Source of the DNA: Vibrio gallaecicus
GTDB lineage: Bacteria; Pseudomonadota; Gammaproteobacteria; Enterobacterales; Vibrionaceae
Length of the DNA stretch: 64,000 bases
NCBI RefSeq assembly: GCF_024347495.1
Contig: NZ_AP025490.1
Coordinates: forward strand, 1,116,001-1,180,000
Direction: 5' to 3'
The notes under the pieces: model-generated
The model's database searches: none
What the model saw: the letters and a program-made list of their open reading frames with translations, nothing else
Told to the model about the DNA's origin: nothing
Translations under genes and position numbers: made by a program
Shown here: positions 42,801 through 52,704 of the stretch, piece after piece
How positions within the stretch are numbered: the first letter of the stretch is position 1
How the letters are laid out: every line of letters begins with the position of its first letter

Positions 42801-44051
42801 GTAAAAGCCGATGATATATTTGCTATGGCGCGTTTGATTGGAACGGCGAAGCGTACCGCTGTGTACTATTCGATGGGGATAACTCAGCATACAACGGGTC
42901 ATGACAATGTTCGTTCAATTGCGAACCTACAATTACTTTGCGGAAACATCGGAATTGAAGGTGGGGGGATTAACCCACTTAGAGGGCAGTCCAATGTGCA
43001 AGGTGCGTGTGATATGGGCGCATTGCCGAATAATCTCCCAGGGTATCAGAAGGTTTATAACCCATTAGTACGCAAAAAATTTGAAATGGAATGGGGCGTA
43101 TCATCATTACCGGCTGAGCCCGGTTTAACGCTTACCGAGATTATAGATGCCGCTTGCGAACGAAAAGTGAAAGCACTGTATGTCATGGGGGAGAATCCGG
43201 TATTGAGTGATCCTAACCAAGCCCATGTTATTGAAGGTTTGGAAGCGCTCGACTTCTTAGTGGTACAAGATATCTTTTTAACAGAAACAGCGCAGTATGC
43301 AGATGTCGTGTTGCCTTCTTGTTCTTTCGCTGAAAAATCAGGTCACTTCACTAATACCGAACGCCGAGTGCAGCGTATTAACCCTGCTGTAAATCCACCC
43401 GGCGAAGCAAAAGAAGATTGGGTCATCATTCAATCTATCGCAAATGCTATGGGAGGGGAGTGGTCGTATTTGAGTGTGGCGGATATAACCAACGAAATAG
43501 CTAGAGTGACGCCACAATATGCAGGTCTGAGGTGGGAAAATATCACAATCAATGGTGTGCAATGGCCAAGTAATAAGAACAACCCTGATGGAACACGAAT
43601 TATGCACCAAACTCAATTTACCCGCGGTAGAGGGCAAATGGAGGCGATACCTTTCCGTTATGCTGCAGAGTTACCTGATGAAGAATATCCACTTATTTTG
43701 ACGACTGGGCGCGTGTTAGAGCAATTTCATACAGGGACTATGACGCGAAAAACTAAGGGGCTAGATAACTTAGCGGGACCTAAAGCAATGATCAGCGTAT
43801 TTGATGCTGAAAGGTTAGAGTTATCAAATGGTCAGATGGTTAAGGTATCAACAAGACGCGGTCAGATAGAGATTGCTGCGTTTGTAACCAAGCGAATGCA
43901 GAAAGGAGTGATATTTATTCCGTTCCACTTTGTTGAATCACCGGTAAATAAGCTGACAACAACCGCAACGGATCCACATGCAAAGATTCCAGAGTTTAAA
44001 GTGGCAGCGGTTAGGGTTGAGGCATTACTGACGGAGTCTCAGGTTCTGTAG
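39810..44051 (+). CDS. Single-chain formate dehydrogenase-like fusion enzyme
   Basis: A 1413-residue soluble fusion. Order: a plant-type 2Fe-2S domain (1-75) with cysteines spaced C-x10-C-x2-C-x12-C; a GltD-like module (about 95-560) with a cysteine-rich start (CEAPCQTACPAG, CPAFCETECRR) and FAD (VGSGPGG, about 193-199) and NAD(P) (GGGNTAID, about 328) folds; two 4Fe-4S motifs (CISCGQCIQAC about 648, CVQCGSCIQVC about 699); and a molybdopterin domain with CTYCGVGC and Cys862 in DHCARLCH where formate dehydrogenases have Sec or Cys. This is electron transfer between formate and pyridine nucleotide by design; direction unknown. No signal peptide. ATG 39810 has GAGG 6 bases upstream. Such fusions are known in Vibrionaceae by my memory. 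Confidence 0.85.
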   Translation: MVQIVIDGKFRIAEQGQTVLEVAKNCGLEIPSLCGLNKTTDKVPCDLCVVELENGDIQRSCEIEVSNGLNVITQSSRLTARRQTALNRIMSDHYADCEAPCQTACPAGVDIQSYLYHIAQNDHLKAIEVIKQTLPMPLSIGRVCPAFCETECRRNLVDDSIAIRQLKRHAADIDLAAQESYQPLKKAPKGKTVAIVGSGPGGLTAGYYLSNEGYDVQIFESMPQAGGWLRYGIPEYRLPKSILNKEIELMCRNGMSIECNKKLGVDFTLSSLTQDFDAVCLAVGASQAVDMRYPGSDLSGCYLGVDYLKDYVTEKQYVTGKKVAVIGGGNTAIDCARTAVRDGANTTLIYRRTRDEMPAEDYEIEEAEHEGVKFHFLTNPVENLPDEDGRVCEVRLERMELGPADASGRRSPKPTGDFFVEAFDTVIAAVSQKPDLSFMDNEAIDIPLTRWNTADVDPQTMHTGTGNIFSIGDFRRGPATAVEAVGDGRLVAGTIDRFFDGDMANIPVKPFNSRKQNQLNEVDPKQYQAIQKQARLIMPELTPEQRAQSFDEVETGFENADAVAEAARCLECGCQANTGCDLRDYATEYKAVQEYPAFNIDIQTDEAWQLTRNHEFKSVSSVHSSESLVQKFPVDNSSEFIVFDANRCISCGQCIQACREQAVHGVLSFMDQANGKPANNPKGRPNFGVNTILMGDSNCVQCGSCIQVCPTGAMTDARDKAQGRTDKLKAVDTICTYCGVGCKLTMYVDEKTNKIQYIRGGDSPVNEGMLCVKGRFGFDFVSSDARLTSPLIRKDGWLQPASWDEAITLIASKFTSIKEGFGSQSLAGFSSAKTTNEDNYAFQKFIRRELGTNNVDHCARLCHASTVTGLEASLGSGAMTNDIPSIKHSDVIFIIGSDTTAAHPIIGSHIKQAVRHHGARLIVADPKRIDIADHAELYMAHRPGTDVMLINGVMQQIIKHGWYDQEYIDERVDGFDTLLQEVMSPNYALDKVELVTGVKADDIFAMARLIGTAKRTAVYYSMGITQHTTGHDNVRSIANLQLLCGNIGIEGGGINPLRGQSNVQGACDMGALPNNLPGYQKVYNPLVRKKFEMEWGVSSLPAEPGLTLTEIIDAACERKVKALYVMGENPVLSDPNQAHVIEGLEALDFLVVQDIFLTETAQYADVVLPSCSFAEKSGHFTNTERRVQRINPAVNPPGEAKEDWVIIQSIANAMGGEWSYLSVADITNEIARVTPQYAGLRWENITINGVQWPSNKNNPDGTRIMHQTQFTRGRGQMEAIPFRYAAELPDEEYPLILTTGRVLEQFHTGTMTRKTKGLDNLAGPKAMISVFDAERLELSNGQMVKVSTRRGQIEIAAFVTKRMQKGVIFIPFHFVESPVNKLTTTATDPHAKIPEFKVAAVRVEALLTESQVL

Positions 44052-44269
44052 TCCAAGTTTCGAGTAACCAATGACCAAGTATCAGTATCAGTATCATGGT
44101 TATTACATTTGGCTGTTTTACTACTTTGATAGATAAAATTAAACCGCATATCTGCCTGACTATTTCTAGTTCAAAGTGAATATGCGGCTTATTTATATTT
44201 TAGCTAACCTAGTTTTTTGTGATCTATGTACTCGGCTTACTATGCGAGTCGATTAACTACGAGATCCAG

Positions 44270-45232
44270 CTAGCTATGAGCCCCGAACTGTTTGGCCGCG
44301 TATGCAACGCGCTCCGTTGGTTTTGGGTAGTCGGCTGGCATTCCAAGGCCTTCAATATGCTGAAGCCTTGGTAGTAAACCAGCACCATTAGCGATCTGAA
44401 TAGCAAGGCCTGGACGAGCATTGAGTTCAAGCACCATCGGTCCTTCTTCTTGGTCAAGCACCATGTCGGTACCCATATAACCAAGACCAGTCATTTCCCA
44501 TGCACTAGAAGCTAATACCAGTAATTTCTCCCAGTGAGGAACCTGCAGCGTCATCAGCTCTTTTCCAGTGTCTGGGTGTTGGGTAATTGGTTGATCAAAC
44601 TGTACTGCTCGTACCGCTTTGCCTGTGGCTATATCAATACCCACACCAACTGCACCTTGGTGTAAATTCGCTTTGCCATCAGAGGCGGCAGTTGATAGGC
44701 GCATCATCGCCATTACTGGGTAGCCTTTGAACACAATGATGCGAACATCCGGAACACCTTCAAAGCTGAAGCCTTCGAAGCAGCTGTCAAACTTAATCAA
44801 GTTCTCTACTACGGCTACATCGTTTTTACCACCAAGTGAGAAAAGCCCTGCCAACGCATTACTAATATGGCGCTCAACATCTTCCTCGTTGATTGTAGAA
44901 CCTGATGGTTTTGTATAAACGCCATCTTTGTGAGAAACCACAACAAGAATGCCTTTACCACCACTTCCTTGTGCGGGCTTGATTACAAACCCAGGCCAGT
45001 CTTTTACCATCTTGTGAATCTTTTTGACTTCAGCTTGATGGCTAATTACACCGATAAGTTTAGGTACTGTTGCACCAGCTTGTTCAGCAATAATTTTTGT
45101 TTTTAGCTTATCATCCACTAATGGGTATTTTGAGCGGTCATTATAACGACCGATATAGCTATGGTTTCGCTTATTCATGCCCATGATGCCTTTATCACTG
45201 AGCTTGAATGGAGAGGTCAGTTGATTAAACAT
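44270..45232 (-). CDS. Alpha-L-glutamate ligase-like ATP-grasp protein
   Basis: A 320-residue RimK-type ATP-grasp protein. ATP-binding elements are PGFVIKPAQGSGGKGILVV (about 80-98) and VPDVRIIVFKGYPVMAMMRLST; the Mg-binding end is EGPMVLELNARPGLAIQIANG. The family TIGR02291 'alpha-L-glutamate ligase-like' usually occurs with the inactive-transglutaminase/7TM protein and a retropepsin-like protein, exactly as here. Such enzymes join an amino acid to a carboxylate; the substrate is unknown. It is third in a leftward set and starts 3 bases after the upstream stop. Confidence 0.85.
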   Translation of the reverse strand: MFNQLTSPFKLSDKGIMGMNKRNHSYIGRYNDRSKYPLVDDKLKTKIIAEQAGATVPKLIGVISHQAEVKKIHKMVKDWPGFVIKPAQGSGGKGILVVVSHKDGVYTKPSGSTINEEDVERHISNALAGLFSLGGKNDVAVVENLIKFDSCFEGFSFEGVPDVRIIVFKGYPVMAMMRLSTAASDGKANLHQGAVGVGIDIATGKAVRAVQFDQPITQHPDTGKELMTLQVPHWEKLLVLASSAWEMTGLGYMGTDMVLDQEEGPMVLELNARPGLAIQIANGAGLLPRLQHIEGLGMPADYPKPTERVAYAAKQFGAHS

Positions 45233-45235
45233 ACC

Positions 45236-46741
45236 TTAATCCTCCGCTAGTGGCTTAAAGCGACGAAGCTCAGTCAAACGGTAACCAGTGTAGTTACCAA
45301 GTAGCAAAATAGTGGCAAGAATAACAAGCTGTAGACCAATGAAGTTAAACGTTAGGTGTTGAATAAATGGATTAGTCATACCTAAGTAAACCAATATGGC
45401 AGTGAATAGAGAGCCACCACCTTGTAGCATTACTTCTTTCGCACCTTCTTCTTCCCAAAGGATCGACATACGTTCCACAGTCCAAGATAGGATAATCATT
45501 GGGAAGAAAGTAATCGATAGACCTTCAGTTAAGCCAATCTTGAATGCAACAACAGTAAAGACCGAAATGATCATTATGACGGTAATTATCACCGCCGATA
45601 TTCGGGCAACTAAAAGCAGGTTGAGCTTCGAAAGGTAGCTTCGAATAATAAGACCCGTACCAACAATCAACAAGAAACCAACAATACCGGTAATCAATTG
45701 TGTTTGAACAAAGGCAACCGCAATCAAAACTGGCATGAATGTACCAGAAGTTTTTAGCCCGATAATCACACGTAAAAATACAACGATGAATGCACCAATC
45801 GGGATAAGCATGATGGTCTTAAACATCGCTTGCTCTTCAAGAGGCAAACTATGGATAGAAAGGTTGAGTAGTTGGTCTGCCGATACCTTACTGTTGGTCG
45901 CTGCTGAAGGAGATATCTCTTGAGCGATCATTGAGAAATGCACTTTACTGTTTTGTCCACCGACAACATCAAGTAGAGATACATTGGATTCATCCCAAAT
46001 CAATAAGTTTGGCTGTGTTTGGTGCTGACTAGACTCAGGAGAAAATAGAACCCACTGTTCTTTGTCCCAAATTTGAATCATATGCTGGATAGACTGACGT
46101 CGACGTCCATCCTCTAATTCAATAACACCGACAAGCTTGTTGTGTACGTTCGCGTAAGACAGCAGCTTATGTGTCGCATTTACCTTACTCATGTTGTTCA
46201 GCAGTAAAGCCGAATTTTGGCTGTCAGGATCATTCAGTGTTTTGATTAATTCACGAGTAAAGGTGAAGTTGTCAGCAGAGCGATGAGTTGCGCGATCGAT
46301 TAAAGCAAGTGCTGCCGCTTCTTCAGGACCATTAAATGATGGTGGTGTAATTTCACCTTCCGGTGGAATGTCCGTAATTTTAGCTTGGTCATCTACAAGA
46401 AACTGTGTTTTGTAATAGATTGTTTGAGGACCTTCAGCGTGACGAATTGACCATTCAGCACGCCTGCCGGAATCCGTATTAACGTAAGAAATTCCGTAGC
46501 CAGGAGAAGATGCTGATTCACCGATCAGGGTGTAATTAGTTTGAGTGTGAGGTGCAGCTAAAGATACCTTAGCTTCTTTACCAGTAGCATTAAATTCGAC
46601 TCTGGCTTCAACATCCCAAACTTGTCGGGTTTCTCCAGGAGTCCAAGGCACACCATAAGTTGTGTGTCTAAAAATACTCAATGCGATACCTGCCACCAAT
46701 AGCAGAACGATCGAGATATAAAAAGGAATTCTTGACGTCAT
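45236..46741 (-). CDS. Inactive transglutaminase-like protein with 7TM domain
   Basis: A 501-residue membrane protein. An N-terminal membrane anchor (IPFYISIVLLLVAGIALSIF) is followed by a periplasmic region (about 30-270) with a transglutaminase-like fold lacking an obvious catalytic cysteine, then six to seven hydrophobic segments from about 300 (TIMLIPIGAFIVVFLRVIIGL, TFMPVLIAVAFVQTQLITG) to the C-terminus. This architecture is the known partner of the ATP-grasp protein that follows. I infer a role in bringing a periplasmic signal or substrate to the ATP-grasp enzyme. It is preceded by the retropepsin-like gene with a 17-base gap. Confidence 0.82.
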   Translation of the reverse strand: MTSRIPFYISIVLLLVAGIALSIFRHTTYGVPWTPGETRQVWDVEARVEFNATGKEAKVSLAAPHTQTNYTLIGESASSPGYGISYVNTDSGRRAEWSIRHAEGPQTIYYKTQFLVDDQAKITDIPPEGEITPPSFNGPEEAAALALIDRATHRSADNFTFTRELIKTLNDPDSQNSALLLNNMSKVNATHKLLSYANVHNKLVGVIELEDGRRRQSIQHMIQIWDKEQWVLFSPESSQHQTQPNLLIWDESNVSLLDVVGGQNSKVHFSMIAQEISPSAATNSKVSADQLLNLSIHSLPLEEQAMFKTIMLIPIGAFIVVFLRVIIGLKTSGTFMPVLIAVAFVQTQLITGIVGFLLIVGTGLIIRSYLSKLNLLLVARISAVIITVIMIISVFTVVAFKIGLTEGLSITFFPMIILSWTVERMSILWEEEGAKEVMLQGGGSLFTAILVYLGMTNPFIQHLTFNFIGLQLVILATILLLGNYTGYRLTELRRFKPLAED

Positions 46742-46758
46742 AACTAATCCTATTGTTT

Positions 46759-47502
46759 TTATTTATCTTCCATTTGAACGTACTTTTTACTTACATCAAC
46801 AAGCGCTATGTCTTTGATAAATTCGCGCCCTAGTAGTACAGGGTGACTCATTTGAGAGCGATCTGCCAATGTAAACTGTGCTTTTTCATGGATTTTTCCA
46901 ACTTTAACCCATAATTCTATCACAGCTCTACGTTCTGTTTGATCACTGGTTGATTGGCGTATTTTTACATATCTAACAACAGGTGCTTGTATCCATTTTT
47001 GCTCAGCTTCTGGAAGGGATGAGTCAGAAAGGTGAAACTTAACCCAATCTTTGCCATTTCTCTCAAATTCTTCAACGTCTATAGCATTAAGGGATGAGGT
47101 GGTTGCTCCAGTATCGACACGGGCATCAAATCTTTGGTTGATGGAATCTATGGTGACTTTTTCTATTGCGCCTAGAATTGTAGGCTGTTCAGTTGTAAAA
47201 ACAGTGGTAGTAGGTACTACGATAGGGGCGGGTTCCTCTTCGATTATTTCGGCAGCTTCTTTTTCCACTGAGGATAGGTGACTATCCATTTGGTTAGATA
47301 AATATAAAACTTCAGTTTCTAAGCTTTCGATGTAGTCGCTTTGGTTACTGATTTGGAGTTCAAGGTTTTGGACTTTTGTTGCGATATTCGTTTCAGATTG
47401 CTGAATTGCTTCCATGGTTTGTTGGTGGTATTGAGCCCCGTTTGTGAGAGAACACCCTGAGAGCAGGCCAATCACCAAAACTGGCGACAATCGCTTATAC
47501 AT
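46759..47502 (-). CDS. Retropepsin-like aspartic protease lipoprotein
   Basis: A 247-residue protein with a lipoprotein signal (PVLVIGLLSGCSLTNG, lipobox LSGC), a coiled-coil stalk (about 30-85) and an acidic/proline linker (EEEPAPIVVPTTT). The C-terminal domain (about 110-245) has the aspartic-protease-like signature FDARVDTGATTSSLNA with the D-T-G-A catalytic loop and a later VLLGREFIKD. It belongs to the family annotated as ATP-dependent zinc protease (PF05618), although the visible motif is retropepsin-like. The start at 47502 has AAAGG 7 bases upstream. It is first of three genes likely forming one operon. Confidence 0.85.
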   Translation of the reverse strand: MYKRLSPVLVIGLLSGCSLTNGAQYHQQTMEAIQQSETNIATKVQNLELQISNQSDYIESLETEVLYLSNQMDSHLSSVEKEAAEIIEEEPAPIVVPTTTVFTTEQPTILGAIEKVTIDSINQRFDARVDTGATTSSLNAIDVEEFERNGKDWVKFHLSDSSLPEAEQKWIQAPVVRYVKIRQSTSDQTERRAVIELWVKVGKIHEKAQFTLADRSQMSHPVLLGREFIKDIALVDVSKKYVQMEDK

Positions 47503-47555
47503 ATAAAAACCTTTGTGAATAATAAAATAGTCGTGACTATCCAAGAGTTTAGCTG

Positions 47556-47582
47556 ACAAAAAAGGATGCGTGAAGCATCCTT
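47556..47582 (-). terminator. Terminator of cmoA-cmoB
   Basis: On the minus strand stem GGATGC / GCATCC with loop TTCAC and six T. It lies about 95 bases after cmoB and before the retropepsin-like gene, so the two leftward units are separate. Confidence 0.85.
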
Positions 47583-47675
47583 ATGTTAGCGTCCTGTCAT
47601 ATTGGACTGTTGGAGTAAATTTCAGGCAAATTATGGTTCATTTTTCTGAAATCAACTGACTTTGATGTCACAAAA

Positions 47676-48647
47676 CTAAGGTTTTGTTGCTACGAGAATA
47701 GCTCTACGTGGGGCAGGGTGACCTTCCACTGTTTTAGAAGGGTCATTTGGGTCTAGGTAATCAGGTAACGAATTGTGTGTCATCCATTCTGTTGAACGCT
47801 GCTCACCCGTTGTCGTGACATTTTCATCGACGATTTTAACATCCACAAATCCGACTTGCTCTAACCATCGTTTTAATGCGCGAGCTGAAGGGAAGAAGTA
47901 GACGTTTCTCATCTGAGCGTAACGGTCCATAGGCACTAGAACCGTGTTTTCGTCCCCTTCAATAACTAATGTTTCTAGTAGTAGTTCACCACCTGATACT
48001 AACTGATCTTTCAGTTGAATGAGGTGATCAAGAGGAGAACGACGGTGGTATAGCACGCCCATACTAAATACAGTGTCATAAGCTTCAAGCTTGGGTAGCT
48101 GTTCAATACCTAAAGGTAAAAGGTGAGCTCGTTGATCATCGCCCATTAGTTTTCGAATAGCTTCAAACTGTACTAAGAATAGGTGTGAAGGGTCGATACC
48201 TACACAAAGACGAGCGCCTTCACCCAGCATTCTCCACATGTGGTAACCGTTACCACAGCCAACATCGAGGATTGAACGGTTTTTTAATGGTGAAAGGTGA
48301 GGGAGTACGCGGTCCCATTTCCAATCACTTCGCCATTCAGTATCAATATGAATGTCATGGACGGTATATGGACCTTTGCGCCAAGGGTGAAAAGTTTTGA
48401 GTAAACTTTCAAGTTTCTTAGCTTCACCTTGAACAATTGGTGTTGTATTTGAAAGCGTCACCGAGTCTTTAAGCTCAATATTATCGGCTTTACCCGTTGG
48501 GATTTTATTCAGTGCTCGTAGCCAACGGTCAAAATCACCATGTTCTGCATTTTGCCAATCCGTAAGCTGCTGAGGAAGAACATTAAGCCAAGGTTGCAGG
48601 CGAGTGTCTTGGGCAATAAGTTGATAAAAATTAGCAAAATTGAACAT
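47676..48647 (-). CDS. cmoB: tRNA U34 carboxymethyltransferase CmoB
   Basis: A 323-residue methyltransferase-fold enzyme, the usual CmoB length. Motifs include [25 protein letters not shown] (about 92-116) and the SAM-binding segment [16 protein letters not shown]. It uses carboxy-SAM made by CmoA to convert ho5U34 to cmo5U34 in tRNA, widening wobble pairing. It follows cmoA with a 71-base gap. The last enzyme of the path, CmoM, is encoded at 32146. Confidence 0.95.
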   Translation of the reverse strand: MFNFANFYQLIAQDTRLQPWLNVLPQQLTDWQNAEHGDFDRWLRALNKIPTGKADNIELKDSVTLSNTTPIVQGEAKKLESLLKTFHPWRKGPYTVHDIHIDTEWRSDWKWDRVLPHLSPLKNRSILDVGCGNGYHMWRMLGEGARLCVGIDPSHLFLVQFEAIRKLMGDDQRAHLLPLGIEQLPKLEAYDTVFSMGVLYHRRSPLDHLIQLKDQLVSGGELLLETLVIEGDENTVLVPMDRYAQMRNVYFFPSARALKRWLEQVGFVDVKIVDENVTTTGEQRSTEWMTHNSLPDYLDPNDPSKTVEGHPAPRRAILVATKP

Positions 48648-48718
48648 GAGATATCTTAACTGTTAGTGAAAATTAATGGGGAGCGAGTGGGTATCTTTAC
48701 TTTATTTGGTGGCGAACA

Positions 48719-49465
<747 letters not shown>

Positions 49466-49545
49466 TCAGCAATTGAGTAAGTTAAAAACCTACTCAATAA
49501 AAGGGGGCGCATTTTACGTAATAAACAGGCTTATGTCACGAAAAC

Positions 49546-50412
49546 TCAAAACATCGATAGTTGATTATCACCTTCAATAGCAGGGAAGCTTGGTAAATCA
49601 GGTAAAACCAATGTCTGCTGCAGTTCTTTATAGATAGCCAAAGCCAGTTCAGGCGCATGATTATTATCTGGCGTATGGATCATCACATAGGGCTGTTTAT
49701 TTGCTTTAATCCATTCTGGAACTTTCTTTAGCCAAGGTCTAAAAAACTCTAAGTTGGTAGCTTGGTTTGGGTGCCCTATAAATCGAATCATTGGGTTGTT
49801 TGCGGTTGCAATTGCATGAACAGGCACTCTGGGTTTTTTCTTATGGGCATCTATGACTGCTTCGGTTGTAGGTGGCGCAGAAAAAACAGGTCTACTGTCC
49901 ATAATAATACGGTTGATTCCTTCTTCAACTAACCAATGATTGAAACGTTTTTCAGCATTGCTTTTATCAAAAAAGCCAAGGTGGCGAACTTCAACGCCAA
50001 GCTGCATATCTTTTGGAAACCACGTACAAAATTTTTGTAGGGCAGGGAGCATTCTGGGTTCAAAGCTATGAGGCAACTGAATCGTCCATTGGCCAATACG
50101 ATCATGTAGTGGCGACATGGTGAGCAGAAATTCTTTGAGTTCGGCTTGGCAATGTTTTAAGTGCTGTTGGTGGGTGATGAACTTAGGTAGCTTAAACGTA
50201 AATCTGAAATCATCATGACTTGCTGCTTTCCAATTGTTGACCGTTGAGGCGCTGGGAGTCGCATAAAAAGTCGTGTTGCCTTCAACGGTATGAAAAACTT
50301 GGGTGTATTTTTCTAAGCGTTCAGCCGGTTTCGTTCCCTTACCATAGAACTGACTTTGCCACTCTGAATGAGACCACATAGTTAATCCAAGTCTTAAAGG
50401 TAAAGTTTCCAT
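49546..50412 (-). CDS. yecE: DUF72 (YecE-like) protein
   Basis: A 288-residue DUF72 TIM-barrel-like protein. The family start RLGLTMWSHSEWQSQFYG and the motif TVEGNTTFYATPS with DFRFTFKLPKFITH, FTWFP and RHLGFFDKS are typical. In E. coli yecE is in the same region between aspS and cmoA. Biochemical function is not established. The start at 50412 is chosen because it gives the N-terminal spacing of the family; in-frame starts up to 50451 exist and none has a strong Shine-Dalgarno. Confidence 0.85.
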   Translation of the reverse strand: METLPLRLGLTMWSHSEWQSQFYGKGTKPAERLEKYTQVFHTVEGNTTFYATPSASTVNNWKAASHDDFRFTFKLPKFITHQQHLKHCQAELKEFLLTMSPLHDRIGQWTIQLPHSFEPRMLPALQKFCTWFPKDMQLGVEVRHLGFFDKSNAEKRFNHWLVEEGINRIIMDSRPVFSAPPTTEAVIDAHKKKPRVPVHAIATANNPMIRFIGHPNQATNLEFFRPWLKKVPEWIKANKQPYVMIHTPDNNHAPELALAIYKELQQTLVLPDLPSFPAIEGDNQLSMF

Positions 50413-50728
50413 CGTCATTACACCGTTAATCATCACGTCACTAGTCATCACAAAAAGTTTTTAAGTTGAAACGAAAAACTACTGTACGAGACTTTTGCCG
50501 ATTAAGGTACTTTCGAGATATAATTAACATAATTTTTTCGGTTTTGATGAATCTTTGCGCACTTGATGGGCTAAAAAGCAGCAAAGCCAGATAAAACACA
50601 ATAAATTCGAATGTGGAAGGTCGATTTTAAGCGAGTTTCCGCGTATAAATGATCCTTTGCTCTGTTGAGTGGATATACCACCAACAGCTTGGAAATTAGT
50701 AAATTATTAAGAGATTGGGAAATTCATT
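50413..50728. other. Divergent spacer yecE / aspS
   Basis: About 315 bases between divergent genes. No gene or strong hairpin; promoter elements for aspS could not be fixed. Confidence 0.45.
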
Positions 50729-52501
50729 ATGCGTACCCATTACTGTGGTAACCTGAACAAGTCCCTGGCGGGACAAACTGTAGAATTGTGCGGCTGGGTA
50801 AACCGTCGCCGTGATTTAGGCGGTCTTATCTTTATCGATATGCGAGATCGTGAAGGCGTCGTTCAGGTTGTTGTCGATCCAGATATGAAAGATATCTTCC
50901 CGATCGCTAACCAACTGCGTAATGAATTCTGTATCAAGTTTACTGGTGAAGTACGCGTTCGTCCTGACAGCCAAGTAAATAAAGACATGGCTACTGGTGA
51001 AGTAGAGCTTTACGCAACTGGTCTAGAGATCATTAACCGTTCAGAAGCGCTTCCACTAGACTTCAACCAAACGAATTCTGAAGAGCAGCGTCTTAAGTAC
51101 CGTTACATCGATCTTCGTCGTCCAGAAATGAGCGATCGTATCAAGCTTCGTGCACGTGCTTCTAGCTTCGTTCGTCGTTTCTTAGACGAGAACCTATTCC
51201 TAGATATTGAAACACCAGTACTAACTAAAGCGACGCCAGAAGGCGCTCGTGATTATCTAGTACCAAGCCGTGTTCATAAAGGTAGCTTCTACGCACTTCC
51301 TCAATCTCCTCAGCTATTTAAGCAACTGCTGATGATGTCTGGTTTTGACCGTTACTACCAAATCGTTAAATGTTTCCGTGATGAAGATTTACGTGCTGAC
51401 CGTCAGCCTGAATTTACTCAGATCGATATCGAAACATCGTTCATGTCTTCTCAAGAAGTACGTAACATCACTGAAAAACTTGTTCACGATATGTGGAAAG
51501 AGCTTCTAGATGTTGAACTTGGTCAATTCCCAGTAATGCCATTTTCTGAAGCGATTCGTCGTTTCGGTTCTGATAAGCCAGATCTACGTAACCCACTAGA
51601 ACTAGTAGACGTTGCTGACTTACTGAAAGATGTTGAGTTCAAAGTATTCTCTGGTCCAGCTAACGACGAAAAAGGTCGCGTAGCGGTTATTCGCGTACCA
51701 GGCGGTGCTAAGCTAACGCGTAAGCAAATCGACGGTTACGCTGAGCATGTAGGTATCTACGGCGCGAAAGGTCTTGCTTGGATGAAGGTTAACGACCGTG
51801 CTGCTGGCATGGAAGGGATTCAATCTCCAGTTGCTAAGTTCCTAAACGAAGATGTAATCAACGGTCTTCTTGAGCGTACCGAAGCTGAATCTGGCGATAT
51901 CATTCTGTTCGGCGCAGACAAAGCAAGCATCGTTGCAGAAGCAATGGGTGCACTTCGTATCAAGCTAGGTGATGACTTAGAGCTAACAGATAAGAAAGCG
52001 TGGGCTCCTCTTTGGGTTATTGATTTCCCAATGTTTGAAGAAGATGGCGAAGGCAACCTTCACGCAATGCACCACCCATTCACATCTCCACTTGGTGTGA
52101 ACGCGGAAGAGCTAAAAGCGAACCCAGCAGCAGCTAACTCTGATGCATACGATATGGTAATCAACGGCTACGAAGTTGGCGGCGGTTCTGTACGTATTCA
52201 CAACGCAGAAATGCAAACGGCTGTATTCGGTATTTTAGGTATCGAAGCGCAAGAGCAGCAAGAGAAGTTCGGCTTCCTACTAGATGCTCTTCAGTACGGT
52301 ACTCCACCACACGCGGGTCTAGCATTCGGTCTTGACCGTCTAGCAATGCTTCTTTGTGGTACAGAGAACATCCGTGACGTTATCGCATTCCCGAAAACAA
52401 CAGCTGCTGCATGTCTATTAACAGACGCGCCAAGCCTAGCAAACCCAGCATCACTGGAAGAGCTAGCGATCGCTGTTAAACTAGCTAAGAAAGAAGACTA
52501 A
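50729..52501 (+). CDS. aspS: Aspartyl-tRNA synthetase
   Basis: A 590-residue class IIb synthetase of bacterial type. It starts [29 protein letters not shown] (anticodon-binding OB fold). Class II motif 2 is [18 protein letters not shown] (around 215-232), the GAD insertion occupies about 290-420, and motif 3 is [13 protein letters not shown] around 530. It loads aspartate on tRNA-Asp. It has strongly biased codon use. It is divergent from yecE and followed by a terminator before ruvC. Confidence 0.97.
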   Translation: MRTHYCGNLNKSLAGQTVELCGWVNRRRDLGGLIFIDMRDREGVVQVVVDPDMKDIFPIANQLRNEFCIKFTGEVRVRPDSQVNKDMATGEVELYATGLEIINRSEALPLDFNQTNSEEQRLKYRYIDLRRPEMSDRIKLRARASSFVRRFLDENLFLDIETPVLTKATPEGARDYLVPSRVHKGSFYALPQSPQLFKQLLMMSGFDRYYQIVKCFRDEDLRADRQPEFTQIDIETSFMSSQEVRNITEKLVHDMWKELLDVELGQFPVMPFSEAIRRFGSDKPDLRNPLELVDVADLLKDVEFKVFSGPANDEKGRVAVIRVPGGAKLTRKQIDGYAEHVGIYGAKGLAWMKVNDRAAGMEGIQSPVAKFLNEDVINGLLERTEAESGDIILFGADKASIVAEAMGALRIKLGDDLELTDKKAWAPLWVIDFPMFEEDGEGNLHAMHHPFTSPLGVNAEELKANPAAANSDAYDMVINGYEVGGGSVRIHNAEMQTAVFGILGIEAQEQQEKFGFLLDALQYGTPPHAGLAFGLDRLAMLLCGTENIRDVIAFPKTTAAACLLTDAPSLANPASLEELAIAVKLAKKED

Positions 52502-52612
52502 TCAAACGATTAAGCGAAACTGAAGCTGTGTGCTTCGATTTCGCTTTTAGGTGTCGGTTGAACTTTGAACTTTGAATTTTCGTTAGAACTTTAGTTTTCA
52601 GTAGAACAATGA

Positions 52613-52643
52613 AATGCCCGTTAATTTAACGGGCATTTTTTTT
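52613..52643 (+). terminator. Terminator of aspS
   Basis: Stem AATGCCCGTTAA (52613-52624) / TTAACGGGCATT (52625-52636), then a run of T. Confidence 0.85.
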
Positions 52644-52704
52644 GCCTTTAGATATACTAAGCTCTCTATTAAAAGCATGTATAAATAATCAGTATTATAT
52701 TGTT

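Noticed and set aside
44075..44095. Three copies of AGTATC
   Set aside because: Only 18 bases; could be chance, too short to call a repeat locus.
44144..44187. CCGCATAT / ATATGCGG inverted repeat after the fused enzyme gene
   Set aside because: The loop is about 28 bases and no T tract follows; not listed as terminator.
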